64,000 nucleotides of DNA from Eubacterium sp. (GTDB lineage: Bacteria; Bacillota; Clostridia; Lachnospirales; Lachnospiraceae): the NCBI GenBank assembly GCA_017539165.1, contig JAFYHN010000055.1, forward strand, positions 1 through 64,000, given 5' to 3'. The notes under the pieces were generated by a model that saw only the letters and a program-made list of their open reading frames with translations, made no database searches and was not told the origin of the DNA. Below are positions 1-8,437 of this stretch, piece by piece; the stretch's first letter is position 1; each line of letters opens with the position of its first letter. The translations under genes and the position numbers were made by a program.

Positions 1-6
1 CATCAT
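1..6 (-). CDS. First codons of a gene leaving the left edge
   Basis: On the minus strand a strong ribosome site (AAGGAGG, complement of 18-24) is followed about 11 bases later by two consecutive ATG codons at 6 and 3, so a gene most likely starts here and runs off the window. Only two codons are visible and no product can be named. A TATAAT-like box lies further upstream near 35-45, without a convincing -35. Confidence 0.4.
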
Positions 7-91
7 AGGCGGCAAACCTCCTTGAAATGATACTATAATTATATCATAAAAAGGGCTGTAAAACCAGTAAATATAAGGGTTTTCAGCCTTT

Positions 92-123
92 TGACAAAGA
101 AAAATCAGGGGCGATGCCCCTGA
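92..123 (-). terminator. Intrinsic terminator of the GH18 gene
   Basis: Perfect 8-bp stem (TCAGGGGC at 105-112, GCCCCTGA at 116-123, three-base loop), followed on the minus strand by TTTTTCTTTGT. It lies downstream of the GH18 stop codon. Confidence 0.8.
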
Positions 124-139
124 CTTTGTCTACAGTCTG

Positions 140-176
140 ATATGACAGTTGAAATCAGTGATTTCAACTGTCATAT
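140..176. repeat. Palindromic repeat, copy 1 (perfect)
   Basis: An 18-bp perfect inverted repeat around one central base: left arm ATATGACAGTTGAAATCA at 140-157, right arm at 159-176. The same ATATGACA...GAAATC core recurs at about 3821, 4058 and 10310, always between or at the ends of genes. It sits between the GH18 stop and its terminator. Confidence 0.85.
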
Positions 177-195
177 TTTCATTTTGTACACTTAA

Positions 196-1359
196 TTATC
201 TGTCTTTGTAAATATTTTCACTTCCAAGATAATCATCAACATAGCCCGTAAGCTTCTTTCCATTCTCCTTTATAACATCTCGATAGAAATCCCAAAACAT
301 GATACCACCGAGTCTTCCGTCATATTCATTCTTGATTAATTCACATCTTTCTTTAAGAGTTTCTTCAGAGTAACATTCCAATCTGTCATCCTGAACCCAG
401 AAACACTGACCTACCACAAGCTGTCTTCTTGAATTAACGATATCTGCAAAATATTCAACCTCACCCTTGGCATCCTCTATATCTCTGTAACTCATGATAT
501 TGATATACTTGAAACAGTTAAGAGCATCTTTACTAATCTTGTTCTTTCCGTTTAGTTTAAGACTATCTGAATCAATTGCAGTAGTAAGGATTAATCCTCT
601 TGAATCACATTCTCGTTTCAAAGCCTGTACAAAATAGCTATAATTATCCCATACATACTGTTCTGCCCACTCACCGTCCGATACATAAATTTCGATATCA
701 AGATCGATGCCATCCAATCCAAGATTACTTACTGTTTGAGCAAGGAACGCTGCAAAACTTTCAAGATTTGCAGTCGAACTATTCTTGAATATTTTTAAGT
801 ATTCATTATAATTTTCATCTGAATAAACTTTGCCATCGTCATAAGCTCCACCAAATGAAGCAATTACAGAAACATCCGCCTCTCGAAGTGTTTGTACGGT
901 TTCTTCAAGATCATAAGGTTGTTTACTTAATTCAAATTCACCATCACCAACCTGTTTTGCCTGAAAGAACGCAAGATCTGCGTATGTAATGCATGAACTA
1001 TACTCATCTCTTATAGCTTTGGCACTATCAAGATATTTACCATTAATGTACATCGTACTAACATAACTACCATCGCTTAATGTTTCACTATCATCTGTTG
1101 TATCCGTTACCCCTGTGATGGAACCATCTGTAGTATCATCAATTGTTTCATCTGTTGTTTCGTCTATAGTTTCATCTATAGTATTGTCTGAAGTATCGTT
1201 TATCTGTTCAGTATCTTCCTCAATTATACTATCATCTTCCGTAACTTCCAATACAGAATCTCCCTGGTCATTTGTTGTATCAACGTTTCCCACACCACAT
1301 GATGTCATTGCACACATTACTGCAAGCGCAATAGCCAACACATAATTTCTTTTTTTCAT
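196..1359 (-). CDS. Secreted GH18-family lipoprotein
   Basis: 387 residues. Start set at the ATG at 1359 (AGAAGGG ribosome site just upstream), giving MKKRN, a hydrophobic stretch and the lipobox MTSC-G, so the protein is predicted to be lipid-anchored outside the membrane. An Asp/Thr/Glu-rich low-complexity linker (TIDETIDET-type repeats) follows, then a GH18 barrel with SFGG, the diagnostic DGIDLDIE motif (last Glu is the catalytic acid), the YINIMSYRD strand and the C-terminal GGIMFWDFYRD strand. GH18 enzymes cleave beta-1,4-GlcNAc links (chitin, or endo-beta-N-acetylglucosaminidase on glycans or peptidoglycan); which substrate applies here cannot be told. No separate carbohydrate-binding module is visible. 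It is a single gene with its own terminator. Confidence 0.85.
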   Translation of the reverse strand: MKKRNYVLAIALAVMCAMTSCGVGNVDTTNDQGDSVLEVTEDDSIIEEDTEQINDTSDNTIDETIDETTDETIDDTTDGSITGVTDTTDDSETLSDGSYVSTMYINGKYLDSAKAIRDEYSSCITYADLAFFQAKQVGDGEFELSKQPYDLEETVQTLREADVSVIASFGGAYDDGKVYSDENYNEYLKIFKNSSTANLESFAAFLAQTVSNLGLDGIDLDIEIYVSDGEWAEQYVWDNYSYFVQALKRECDSRGLILTTAIDSDSLKLNGKNKISKDALNCFKYINIMSYRDIEDAKGEVEYFADIVNSRRQLVVGQCFWVQDDRLECYSEETLKERCELIKNEYDGRLGGIMFWDFYRDVIKENGKKLTGYVDDYLGSENIYKDR

Positions 1360-1517
1360 ATTTTTTGTTCCCTTCTTTAAATACCTTCTCGTTCCCCACA
1401 TTGAAAATGTACATTATCATATTTACAGATTTAATCTATCATTAATTAATTACAATGTAGCATCACAAAAAACTCATTTAGGCTTCAAATAATTATCAAA
1501 ATGGCAAGCATAACAAA

Positions 1518-1605
1518 GAGTGTCACTTGCGACACTCTCCGTGCGAGACGCATCCTTAGCGTAGCGTTTATTATGTAATAAGGAACGCAGTTTCCTACTA
1601 CATAA
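1518..1605. repeat. Intergenic run of hairpins
   Basis: The gap between the GH18 gene and the peptidase terminator carries several fold-backs: GAGTGTC/GACACTC (1518-1537) and a longer imperfect one with arms TTATGTAATAAGGAA (1571-1585) and TTTCCTACTACATAA (1591-1605). No ORF is seen. This may be a remnant of a small fold-back element; function unknown. Confidence 0.45.
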
Positions 1606-1643
1606 AAAAGCCGCCGCACTCAGTGAATATCCACTGAGGCGGC
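1604..1643 (-). terminator. Terminator of peptidase paralogue 1
   Basis: GC-rich hairpin (GCCGCCTCAGTG paired with CACTGAG..GCGGC, small bulge) followed by TTTTTT on the minus strand, 26 bases past the stop codon of the upstream gene. Confidence 0.85.
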
Positions 1644-1668
1644 AGCCAATTTGATTCCAATGATTATG

Positions 1669-2628
1669 TTATTTTAAACTATCCTCGTAGCTCTGCGAGA
1701 AACTATGATTCTTAATCAATTCTCTTATCGAAATATTGTCAGGGCTTTGTTTTTTTGTTTCCCTGATTATTTCTGAAGGTCTTCCCTCGTGACTCATTGA
1801 ATCATAATGTGAGAAATCAGAATCTAAGTATTTTTGCCATACCTCACCGATAGAATCATCCTTAAACTTTGTGCCTTTAAAAAGCATTGGCCACACCTTT
1901 TTCGGCCAATCAGCTGATTTATAATCTCTGTCTGAACATACCTCAAAATAATCACGAATAATATCCTTGTTAGATGAATGGGTTTCATAATCAAGCCATA
2001 CTAAAAATCTTACCGAATGTTCAAGACCATTTTCTTTTTTTCTATCATAATAAGTATCCTCAAGGTTCCATACTTGGTCATTATACTTTCCATCTTTACA
2101 TGCATAAATGTATCTGCAATAATCGGCGAAAGCTTCAACAAAACCATCATCTTGAAGGTAATTTCCATCCCAACCATTCTGTGTTATATGTGCAAGCTCA
2201 TGAGTAAGGCGATCATAATCCGGGCCGCCACTTAAAAAATCTGAAGCACATTCAATTTGATCTCCTCCAGTTGATGCAGCAACTCCTTCTGGAAGATCAG
2301 CTACAAAACTTATAGTTATATCTGTAGGAGCATCTCGGTACGCTCCAAATCTATCATACAACTGTGGATATACCTCAAAAAACAAATCTCTAACTACTTT
2401 TATATGCTCATCAGAGATTCGCCCACTCACTTTTTCAGTGTTAATTGTAAGCGAATAATCAACTCCTTTTACAGTGTCAGTATAATAACGTATGTCAGAA
2501 CTAGCTGCACTTACATTGTGAATCCCGGATTTTGTCATTAATGACGGAGCATTTGACACCGGCGCTCCAATAACAAATGTGGATACTGCAACGATCGCTA
2601 ATCCTCTGCTTAATTTTTTTAGTTTCAT
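1669..2628 (-). CDS. Secreted zinc peptidase-like protein, BSP type, paralogue 1
   Basis: 319 residues with an N-terminal signal peptide (MKLKKLSRGLAIVAVSTFV, cleavage region near SNA). The zinc motif HELAH lies at residues 143-147 and a downstream glutamate in VEAFADYCRY (Glu165) fits a third ligand. HExxH, then E..ADY.R, then a RFLxWLD block is the layout of the plant/bacterial basic secretory protein (BSP, PF04450-like) peptidases; the family assignment is from memory of motifs. A conserved YPQLYDRFGAY block lies at about 87-97. Start fixed by AAGGAG upstream of the ATG. It is first of three tandem paralogues that share length, signal-peptide style and C-terminal layout; the substrate is unknown. 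All probably act outside the cell. Confidence 0.65.
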   Translation of the reverse strand: MKLKKLSRGLAIVAVSTFVIGAPVSNAPSLMTKSGIHNVSAASSDIRYYTDTVKGVDYSLTINTEKVSGRISDEHIKVVRDLFFEVYPQLYDRFGAYRDAPTDITISFVADLPEGVAASTGGDQIECASDFLSGGPDYDRLTHELAHITQNGWDGNYLQDDGFVEAFADYCRYIYACKDGKYNDQVWNLEDTYYDRKKENGLEHSVRFLVWLDYETHSSNKDIIRDYFEVCSDRDYKSADWPKKVWPMLFKGTKFKDDSIGEVWQKYLDSDFSHYDSMSHEGRPSEIIRETKKQSPDNISIRELIKNHSFSQSYEDSLK

Positions 2629-2754
2629 CTTTTTTCTCCTTCACTTTTTAATAATTTTAAGATACTGATAATCTATCAAATAAATCAAACAGTTTCTGAT
2701 CCAAAATGCCTCTTTTATACATCAGAGTTGTAAACAATCATAAATATCCGGATA

Positions 2755-3744
2755 TTACATTCCATCCTCATATTTCTGCGAGAAACTATGATTTTTAAGA
2801 TATGTTCTGATATCCTCTCCGCCCCTCTTGCACTCTCTGATTATCTCAGGCGTATATCCATTAGTTGACTTTGTTCCATAATGCGAAAAATCACTATTTC
2901 TATATTCTTTCCAAACATCATCTATATTTCTACCTTCAAATCTTGTTCCCTTGAAAAGAATAGGCCATACTTTATCATGCCATTGACTTCTAGAAAAACT
3001 TCCATCAGTACAGATTTCATAAAAATCACGTACTATATCTTTGTTGGATGAAGTAGTTTCCCAATCAAGCCATAAAAGGAACCTATCAGAATTATCACGA
3101 GTATCTTCACCTTGTTTTACACTCTTCAGTTCCCAACCTTTATCATTATATTCTCCATCATTGTATCCATAAACATATCTGCAATACTCTGCAAAATTCT
3201 CAACAAAGTCATCGTATTCAAGTTTAGATCTATCCCAATCATAATATCTTTTTGTTTTATCATCCCATACATTTTGAAGCGCATGAGCCAATTCGTGTGT
3301 AAAACAATCATAACCAAGATTATTCTTAAACTGTGCATCATTAAGATATACCTTATCTCCGATTGACCCACCAGCATATTTATAATCATGAACAAATTCT
3401 ACATCTATCTTTGTTGGTGATTTTTTATATCCCCCAAATCTATCATACATTTGTGGATATACCTGATAAAATAATTTTTCTAAAAGTTCAATCTGATCAT
3501 CTCTGGTTGTATTAGCATTCTTCCCTCTACTAAAACTAACAGAAAAAGTAATACCATTAATCTTTTTGCTACTGGAACGTACTAACGTTAATTCATCCTC
3601 TTCATCCATATCACCTGTTTTATCTGTGACCTTTAATTCGGATGATACAAATGAATTTGTTTTTGCTACTACTGGTGTCGTCACCAGAAGCGTCGACAAT
3701 GCAACTAACGCCAATCCTTTCCTAAATAATCTGAGTTTTCTCAA
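2755..3744 (-). CDS. Secreted zinc peptidase-like protein, BSP type, paralogue 2 (TTG start)
   Basis: 329 residues. I place the start at TTG (3744), not at the upstream ATG at 3786: an exact AGGAGG lies eight bases before the TTG, and the resulting N-terminus (MRKLRLFRKGLALVALST) lines up with both neighbours. It keeps HELAH followed by QNVWDD, a longer insert (KTKRYYDWDRSKLEYDD), then FVENFAEYCRYVY with the presumed third zinc ligand, and the RFLLWLDWE block. It has YPQMYDRFGGY like its paralogues. Secreted; presumed metallopeptidase of the BSP group. Intergenic distance to the other copies is over 100 bases, so each may have its own promoter. Confidence 0.65.
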   Translation of the reverse strand: MRKLRLFRKGLALVALSTLLVTTPVVAKTNSFVSSELKVTDKTGDMDEEDELTLVRSSSKKINGITFSVSFSRGKNANTTRDDQIELLEKLFYQVYPQMYDRFGGYKKSPTKIDVEFVHDYKYAGGSIGDKVYLNDAQFKNNLGYDCFTHELAHALQNVWDDKTKRYYDWDRSKLEYDDFVENFAEYCRYVYGYNDGEYNDKGWELKSVKQGEDTRDNSDRFLLWLDWETTSSNKDIVRDFYEICTDGSFSRSQWHDKVWPILFKGTRFEGRNIDDVWKEYRNSDFSHYGTKSTNGYTPEIIRECKRGGEDIRTYLKNHSFSQKYEDGM

Positions 3745-3803
3745 TATTTTTTCCTCCTGTTTATAATATATTGTGTAAAAACGCACTCTTTAAAAATACT
3801 TCG

Positions 3804-3853
3804 CGACAGCTGAAATCATGTGACAGCTGAAATCAGATTTCATCTGTCATATT
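3804..3853. repeat. Palindromic repeat, copy 2, left arm duplicated
   Basis: Inverted repeat TGACAGCTGAAATC (3821-3834) / GATTTCATCTGTCA (3836-3849) around a single A, with one arm mismatch. An extra copy of the left arm (CGACAGCTGAAATCA) sits directly before it at 3804-3818. It lies in the 385-base gap between paralogues 2 and 3. Confidence 0.75.
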
Positions 3854-4056
3854 TTCAACCATAAAACGCACTTATAATTGTTGATAAGCTAATAAACGCG
3901 CGTACTTTGGAAGGATAACAGGCAGATGTAATCATTTTGTAATCTTGTGTTACTCAACATGTAAATGAACGTTATCCAAATAAACACAATCACCTGCAAA
4001 CCCGCATAAAATGTATGTTTTATTCTATAGCCGAGTCATCTTAAAACCTAAAAAAA

Positions 4057-4111
4057 ATATGACAACTGAAATCAGATTTCAATTGTCATAAGATTTCAAT
4101 TGTCATATTTT
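4057..4111. repeat. Palindromic repeat, copy 3, right arm duplicated
   Basis: ATATGACAACTGAAATC (4058-4074) faces GATTTCAATTGTCAT (4076-4090), and the right arm is then repeated at 4092-4106 with the terminal TATTTT. It is the mirror situation of the copy at 3804. It lies just downstream of paralogue 3, so on the minus strand it may also act as its transcript end. Confidence 0.75.
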
Positions 4112-4129
4112 AATCAATTGCTATGATGT

Positions 4130-5089
4130 TTATTTATGCTTGGACTCATAACTTTCTGAGAAGCCATTATCTTTTAGGTACTGTCTTACATCTGTTTTCT
4201 TGATAAGCTTTGATTTTCCACTTCCATCTGTTGCTAAAGACGAGTAAGTTGCAAAATCAGATTTTTTGTACTTAGCCCAAACATCATCTATACTCATTCC
4301 ATCAAACTTTGTTCCTTTAAATAGATTCTTCCACGCCTTATCATGCCACTTATCCTTTTTATATTCTCTATCGCAACATAACTCATAATAATCACGAATA
4401 ATATCACGATTTGAAGAAACCAATTGATAATCAAGCCATACTAAAAATCTTACTGAATTACTACGTTTAGTTTGATGATTAACATCCTGCAATTCCCAAA
4501 CCGAGTCATTTATCTTTCCCTTATTATACGCATATATGTATCTACAATAATCCGCAAATGTTTCCTCATAATTCATATCTTCCATGTAATTTTTATCCCA
4601 GCCTTTCTGAATTATATGACCAAGTTCGTGAACAATACAATCGATATGCTTAGGATTTTTACCCAAAAACTCATCACTAACATAAACTACTCTTCCACCC
4701 TGTTCTGCACATGCAACACCCTCATGTTTATATTTATTCTCAAATCTGATTTCTATATTAGTAGCACATGATTTATACGCTCCAAATCTATCATATAATT
4801 GAGGATACGTCTGGAAAAATACTTTTACTACATCTTCTACCTGTTCCTCGTTAGTATATTTGCCACCTTCTTCAAGGTTAATGATAAGCTTAAAGTTTAT
4901 TCCATTAACTTTTTGGCTATAGCTACGTTTATTACGCTTAGAAGATTTTATTTCAGGAGCAATCTTCCCCCCATTTGAAATATCAACTTTCGCATTCACG
5001 TTTGTCTTTGCTGACACAGGCATTGCCAACATCATCGTTGATAGAGTTACCAATGCTATACCTGTACGTAACTTTTTAAATCTCATCAT
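4130..5089 (-). CDS. Secreted zinc peptidase-like protein, BSP type, paralogue 3
   Basis: 319 residues from the ATG at 5089, eight bases after AGGAGG; the ATG at 5086 is also possible. Signal peptide MMRFKKLRTGIALVTLSTMMLAMPVSA with a likely cleavage after VSA. A basic stretch (KSSKRNKRSYSQ) follows, which could be a propeptide. The zinc motif is HELGH, then IIQKGWD and YEETFADYCRYIY with the presumed third ligand; the RFLVWLDYQ block is conserved. Same family call as the two neighbouring paralogues: BSP-like extracellular peptidase, substrate unknown. Confidence 0.65.
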   Translation of the reverse strand: MMRFKKLRTGIALVTLSTMMLAMPVSAKTNVNAKVDISNGGKIAPEIKSSKRNKRSYSQKVNGINFKLIINLEEGGKYTNEEQVEDVVKVFFQTYPQLYDRFGAYKSCATNIEIRFENKYKHEGVACAEQGGRVVYVSDEFLGKNPKHIDCIVHELGHIIQKGWDKNYMEDMNYEETFADYCRYIYAYNKGKINDSVWELQDVNHQTKRSNSVRFLVWLDYQLVSSNRDIIRDYYELCCDREYKKDKWHDKAWKNLFKGTKFDGMSIDDVWAKYKKSDFATYSSLATDGSGKSKLIKKTDVRQYLKDNGFSESYESKHK

Positions 5090-5218
5090 ATTATCTTCCT
5101 CCTTCACATCTGTAGATGCGTTATATTAGTCTTATATTTTAAGCTACACATCTTACAGTTTTTTCATATGACTCGGTTACTTTATCAGACAAGCATAGCT
5201 AAGTTGCATCCAAGATGT

Positions 5219-5310
5219 AACAAACTGGCATCCGAGTTGTAAATTCCCAAAAAGCAAGCTGTGCATTTCCTTCTTTCATTCCTTCTACAAGACTTTCAGG
5301 AATAGGAAAA
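5219..5310 (-). pseudogene. Remnant of a second CPBP protease gene
   Basis: Bases 5254-5310 match 7014-7070, inside the intact CPBP gene, with one mismatch in 57. Bases 5219-5248 match the sequence just downstream of that gene (from 6497) with few changes. The two blocks are fused, so this is what remains of a CPBP gene copy plus its 3' flank after an internal deletion. A related 14-base unit (CATCC.AG.TGTAA) occurs at 5207, 5229 and 6507. No reading frame survives. Confidence 0.8.
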
Positions 5311-5412
5311 TATCTTAATATAGAATTAATACTGAGTTAAAGTATCTTAATGTTCCTTCATATAACATATAAAGCGAAGATAAAAAATCTATATGATGAA
5401 AGGAAATCCGAG

Positions 5413-6498
5413 ATGAAAAAAACGTTTAAAATATTAGGCAGAATAATATTGGGACTGATCGCGTTATTGATGGCATTTGTGTTATTTACAATTTTTTTTC
5501 ACAAAATAAAGACCAAGAAAGAAATCAGTGATTTAAAAGGAAGGGGGTATTACAATCCTGTATCTGTTGGAGATTATAGTCTTAACGTTTCGAGCTTCGG
5601 AAAAAATAACGGTAATCATACGGTAGTCGGTCTTGCAGGACTCGGAATGGGAGATTTTTCCGTGTCAGGAAGAAAGATGACCGAATCTATAGAGAAAGAT
5701 AATCTCGTTGTATTTGTTGATCGAGCTGGATATGGAATTAGTGAGGATACTAATAAAGAAATGACTAATGAGAATATCATTGAAGACTATCGTTTAGCAT
5801 TAAAAAACGCTGGGGTAAAGCCGCCTTACGTTCTTATGGGACACTCCGTTGGTGGCATGTATGCCAGCTATTGGGCAAGTAAGTATCCTGATGAAATTGA
5901 AGGCGTTGTTATGCTTGATGGAAGTGTGTGCACAGATCCGAGTTATTGGGAAAATACCGAGGAGGAAGGGCAAGATTATACTTTTCTTGCTAAAATGGGT
6001 ATGTTAAGATATGTTCTCAGAAAAGAATGGAACGTGTGGATAGATGATATATCAGACGAAGACAGAAGATTATCAGATGCACTCATCTTAATGTCAGTTG
6101 ATTCAAATACAATAAATAAAGAAGATCAACTCTTTGCGCAGAATTGTAAAACGGCAGCCGATTCTTTAGTAGTAAATAATGTTCCAAAGCTGTATATAGG
6201 AGCCACCTCAGGTTTGATGACCAAGGAAGATGTTATAGAATATAATAAGTGGCAGAATGCTCAGATAGAAAAATACAAATTAAAAGAAGATTTACTGCCT
6301 ACAGAGTACGATGATAATGATGAGGAATTAGTGGAAATCCTTGAAATATGTAAACGTGATAGAGAACAGATAAATAATTATGCGAACAAACTAGGAAACT
6401 GTGAGATAAAGTATCTTCCGGGAAACCATGCTATATATTGGCAAAAACCAGAAGAATGCGGAAAACTCGTGAAAGACTTTATTGATGGACTCAATTAA
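5413..6498 (+). CDS. Membrane-anchored alpha/beta hydrolase
   Basis: 361 residues from the ATG at 5413 (AAAGGA about ten bases upstream); an upstream in-frame ATG at 5350 lacks a good ribosome site. One N-terminal membrane helix (residues about 8-28), then an alpha/beta hydrolase fold with GLAGLGMGD (oxyanion-type loop), VDRAGYG, the nucleophile elbow GHSVGG (Ser145) and the catalytic His in LPGNHAIY (His339). The acidic member is not clear by eye. Residues 75-165 resemble prolyl-aminopeptidase or lipase-like hydrolases; substrate unknown. This is the only plus-strand gene in the first 19 kb, and it lies between the CPBP remnant and the intact CPBP gene. Confidence 0.75.
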   Translation: MKKTFKILGRIILGLIALLMAFVLFTIFFHKIKTKKEISDLKGRGYYNPVSVGDYSLNVSSFGKNNGNHTVVGLAGLGMGDFSVSGRKMTESIEKDNLVVFVDRAGYGISEDTNKEMTNENIIEDYRLALKNAGVKPPYVLMGHSVGGMYASYWASKYPDEIEGVVMLDGSVCTDPSYWENTEEEGQDYTFLAKMGMLRYVLRKEWNVWIDDISDEDRRLSDALILMSVDSNTINKEDQLFAQNCKTAADSLVVNNVPKLYIGATSGLMTKEDVIEYNKWQNAQIEKYKLKEDLLPTEYDDNDEELVEILEICKRDREQINNYANKLGNCEIKYLPGNHAIYWQKPEECGKLVKDFIDGLN

Positions 6499-6524
6499 CA
6501 AACTGACATCCAAGTTGTAAATTC

Positions 6525-6559
6525 CAAAAAAGAAGGCTGACAACTCCTCTGTCAGCCTT
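6525..6559 (-). terminator. Terminator of the CPBP gene
   Basis: Nine-base perfect stem AAGGCTGAC (6533-6541) / GTCAGCCTT (6551-6559); on the minus strand it is followed by CTTTTTTGG. It lies in the convergent gap between the hydrolase and CPBP genes. Confidence 0.8.
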
Positions 6560-6577
6560 CCAAAATATTTAAAATCA

Positions 6578-7417
6578 TTATACATTTGCAGAAATTACTT
6601 CTACTTCAGTCACTCGATTATCTTCTGTTTTTTCTCCTATGAATACAAGTGCGATCACAAGCAGGATTGCTCCAAGAATTACTATAGGAATATACATATT
6701 TTTAGGAACTTCATATCCTGATAAATTTAAAAATGTTGAAAAACTGTTATTTGCGATATGCATAACTATTCCAGGAATAAGTGAACCTGTCTTAACTCTG
6801 AGTATGTTCATTACAACTCCAAGGAGTGCTGCCCATGCAGCCCAGAGAATCTGTCCATGACAAAGTCCGAATACAATTGATGTGATAAGTATTGCTACCC
6901 ATGTGCTCATAACTCTGTTTAATCTTGAGAATACAAATCCTCTGAATACTACTTCTTCAAGAATCGGAACAACGATTGATGTTGATACGATTGCCTGCCA
7001 TACAGAAGCATTTGCAAGCTGTGCATTTCCCTCTTTCATTCCTTCTACAAGACTTTCAGGAATAGGAAAAACTTCTAATCCAAAGGATAAAAATCCTATA
7101 CATCCGGCTGCAGCCACTAAAGAAAGAAAAACTGACTTAGCAGAAACTTTCTTAACAGAAGCTTCTTCAATGAACTTATGCTTTCTTACTTTTGTTATGA
7201 TGAAATATGTCGTAAGTACAACTACTGCTGCTACAAGATTAATTAATCCAATATTTCTTGCAAGTATATCATTAAGAACTGTTGCATCTGCACCACCGTT
7301 CGCACCGGCATAAATCGGAATAATTAAACCAGCTGCCAAGCCAACTACCACTTGAGCAATAAGATAAACAAGAAAATATCCTAGAGCCTTACCTATTTCT
7401 TTAAAAAAATCTTTCAT
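6578..7417 (-). CDS. CPBP-family intramembrane metalloprotease
   Basis: 279 residues, about seven to eight hydrophobic segments. It carries the CPBP (Rce1/Abi, PF02517) motifs: EE..FRG (Glu154, Glu155, Arg159), FGLCHG (His187) and HIANN (His220, Asn224), all expected in the membrane active site. Family members cleave substrates within the membrane, for instance CAAX-type or bacteriocin-related peptides; the substrate here is unknown. Start supported by AAAGGGTGG upstream of the ATG. A deleted copy lies about 1.7 kb away at 5219-5310. Confidence 0.85.
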   Translation of the reverse strand: MKDFFKEIGKALGYFLVYLIAQVVVGLAAGLIIPIYAGANGGADATVLNDILARNIGLINLVAAVVVLTTYFIITKVRKHKFIEEASVKKVSAKSVFLSLVAAAGCIGFLSFGLEVFPIPESLVEGMKEGNAQLANASVWQAIVSTSIVVPILEEVVFRGFVFSRLNRVMSTWVAILITSIVFGLCHGQILWAAWAALLGVVMNILRVKTGSLIPGIVMHIANNSFSTFLNLSGYEVPKNMYIPIVILGAILLVIALVFIGEKTEDNRVTEVEVISANV

Positions 7418-7542
7418 GTTAATACCACCCTTTCATATTTTATAGCTTTGTTATGATCTGATAGTACAACATTAGACTCGATTTGGGCGAAATCTGTTGT
7501 AAAATGTCTGTTATATGTCGTGAAGTGTATTTTGTTGATCCG

Positions 7543-7781
7543 TTGTTACTATTCACGGTTGATATAAAATCAGCTATATTAAGCGTGGTTGCAAGCAAAC
7601 TAAGACTTATATAGCTGATTATATATCATACCTGCGAAGCAGGTGACTTAAAAAACACGATTCAGTGCTGCGATAGCAGCAGTAGAACATTGAACAACGA
7701 CTTTTCTATGCTTGCATAAGGAAAAGTCGTTGTTCAATGTGGACTTAAGAGTGTTTTTTAGTCAACTGTGAATAGTAGCAA
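7543..7781. mobile_element. MITE-like fold-back element with 20-bp terminal inverted repeats
   Basis: The 374-base gap between CPBP and trpF holds a nested fold-back. The outer inverted repeats are 7543-7562 and 7762-7781 (18 of 20 match, both differences G/T-compatible). Inside are arms 7649-7658/7751-7760 (10 bp, perfect), a 20-bp perfect stem 7687-7706/7721-7740 with a 14-base loop, and a further AATCAGCTATAT-type stem at about 7568-7580/7608-7618. No ORF. There is no clear target-site duplication, so a structured RNA is the alternative. Confidence 0.6.
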
Positions 7782-7791
7782 TCAGTTAATT

Positions 7792-8409
7792 CTATAATGC
7801 CTTACGAACCGCGGAAACAAATCTACGTATTTTCTCCGCATCTTTTATTCCGTCAGTCTCAACGCCAGAACTTACATCTACGGCATATGGTCTAATGTCA
7901 GACATTACCCGTTCTATATTGTCGCAGTTCAGCCCTCCGGCAAGGAAGTAAGGTCTCTTCACCCCTTCCAATATACTCCAGTCAAATGTATTTCCGGTTC
8001 CTTTTCCTGAATCAAGAAGTATATAATCTGCGCCCGAATTCTCTGCTGTCTTAAATGTCTCAAGATCATTTACCACAAATGCCTTTATAACCTTACAACC
8101 ACTTCTTGTCTTGATACGCTGGATATAATCTTCATCTTCCGAACCGTGCAGCTGAGCGATATCTATGATACCCTCATCAAGAAGAGAACATATAAAGTCC
8201 TCGTCCGAATCGACAAATACCCCTACCGCCTTAATACGCTTATCAAGTCTCTGTTTCAAAAGTCGGGCAGTCTCCTTGGAGACATTTCTCTTGCTCTTCT
8301 CAAAAAAAACAAAGCCGATATATTCCGGAAGGAGTTCATTTGCTATATCGATATCCTCGAGTCTGGATAGACCGCATATTTTAATTAATGTTTTAGCACT
8401 ATTCATCAT
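7792..8409 (-). CDS. trpF: Phosphoribosylanthranilate isomerase
   Basis: 205 residues, normal length for TrpF. It converts N-(5-phosphoribosyl)anthranilate to CdRP in tryptophan synthesis. Visible marks: the N-terminal KICGL strand with the catalytic Cys, GFVFFEKSKRN, VGVFVD, QLHGSED, the DSGKGTG phosphate loop and FLAGGLNCDN. Two adjacent ATGs (8409, 8406) can start it; AAGGCGGGG precedes both. Last gene of the trp operon here, 28 bases after trpC. Confidence 0.95.
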   Translation of the reverse strand: MMNSAKTLIKICGLSRLEDIDIANELLPEYIGFVFFEKSKRNVSKETARLLKQRLDKRIKAVGVFVDSDEDFICSLLDEGIIDIAQLHGSEDEDYIQRIKTRSGCKVIKAFVVNDLETFKTAENSGADYILLDSGKGTGNTFDWSILEGVKRPYFLAGGLNCDNIERVMSDIRPYAVDVSSGVETDGIKDAEKIRRFVSAVRKAL

Positions 8410-8437
8410 TTACCCCGCCTTCAGTACGAAGGATTTT

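Noticed and set aside
1115-1345. Serine/valine-rich plus-strand ORF
   Set aside because: Shadow of the Asp/Thr-rich linker of the GH18 gene on the opposite strand; no ribosome site.
5350-5412. Upstream start of the alpha/beta hydrolase
   Set aside because: No ribosome site at 5350; ATG 5413 follows AAAGGA and leaves a normal membrane anchor.
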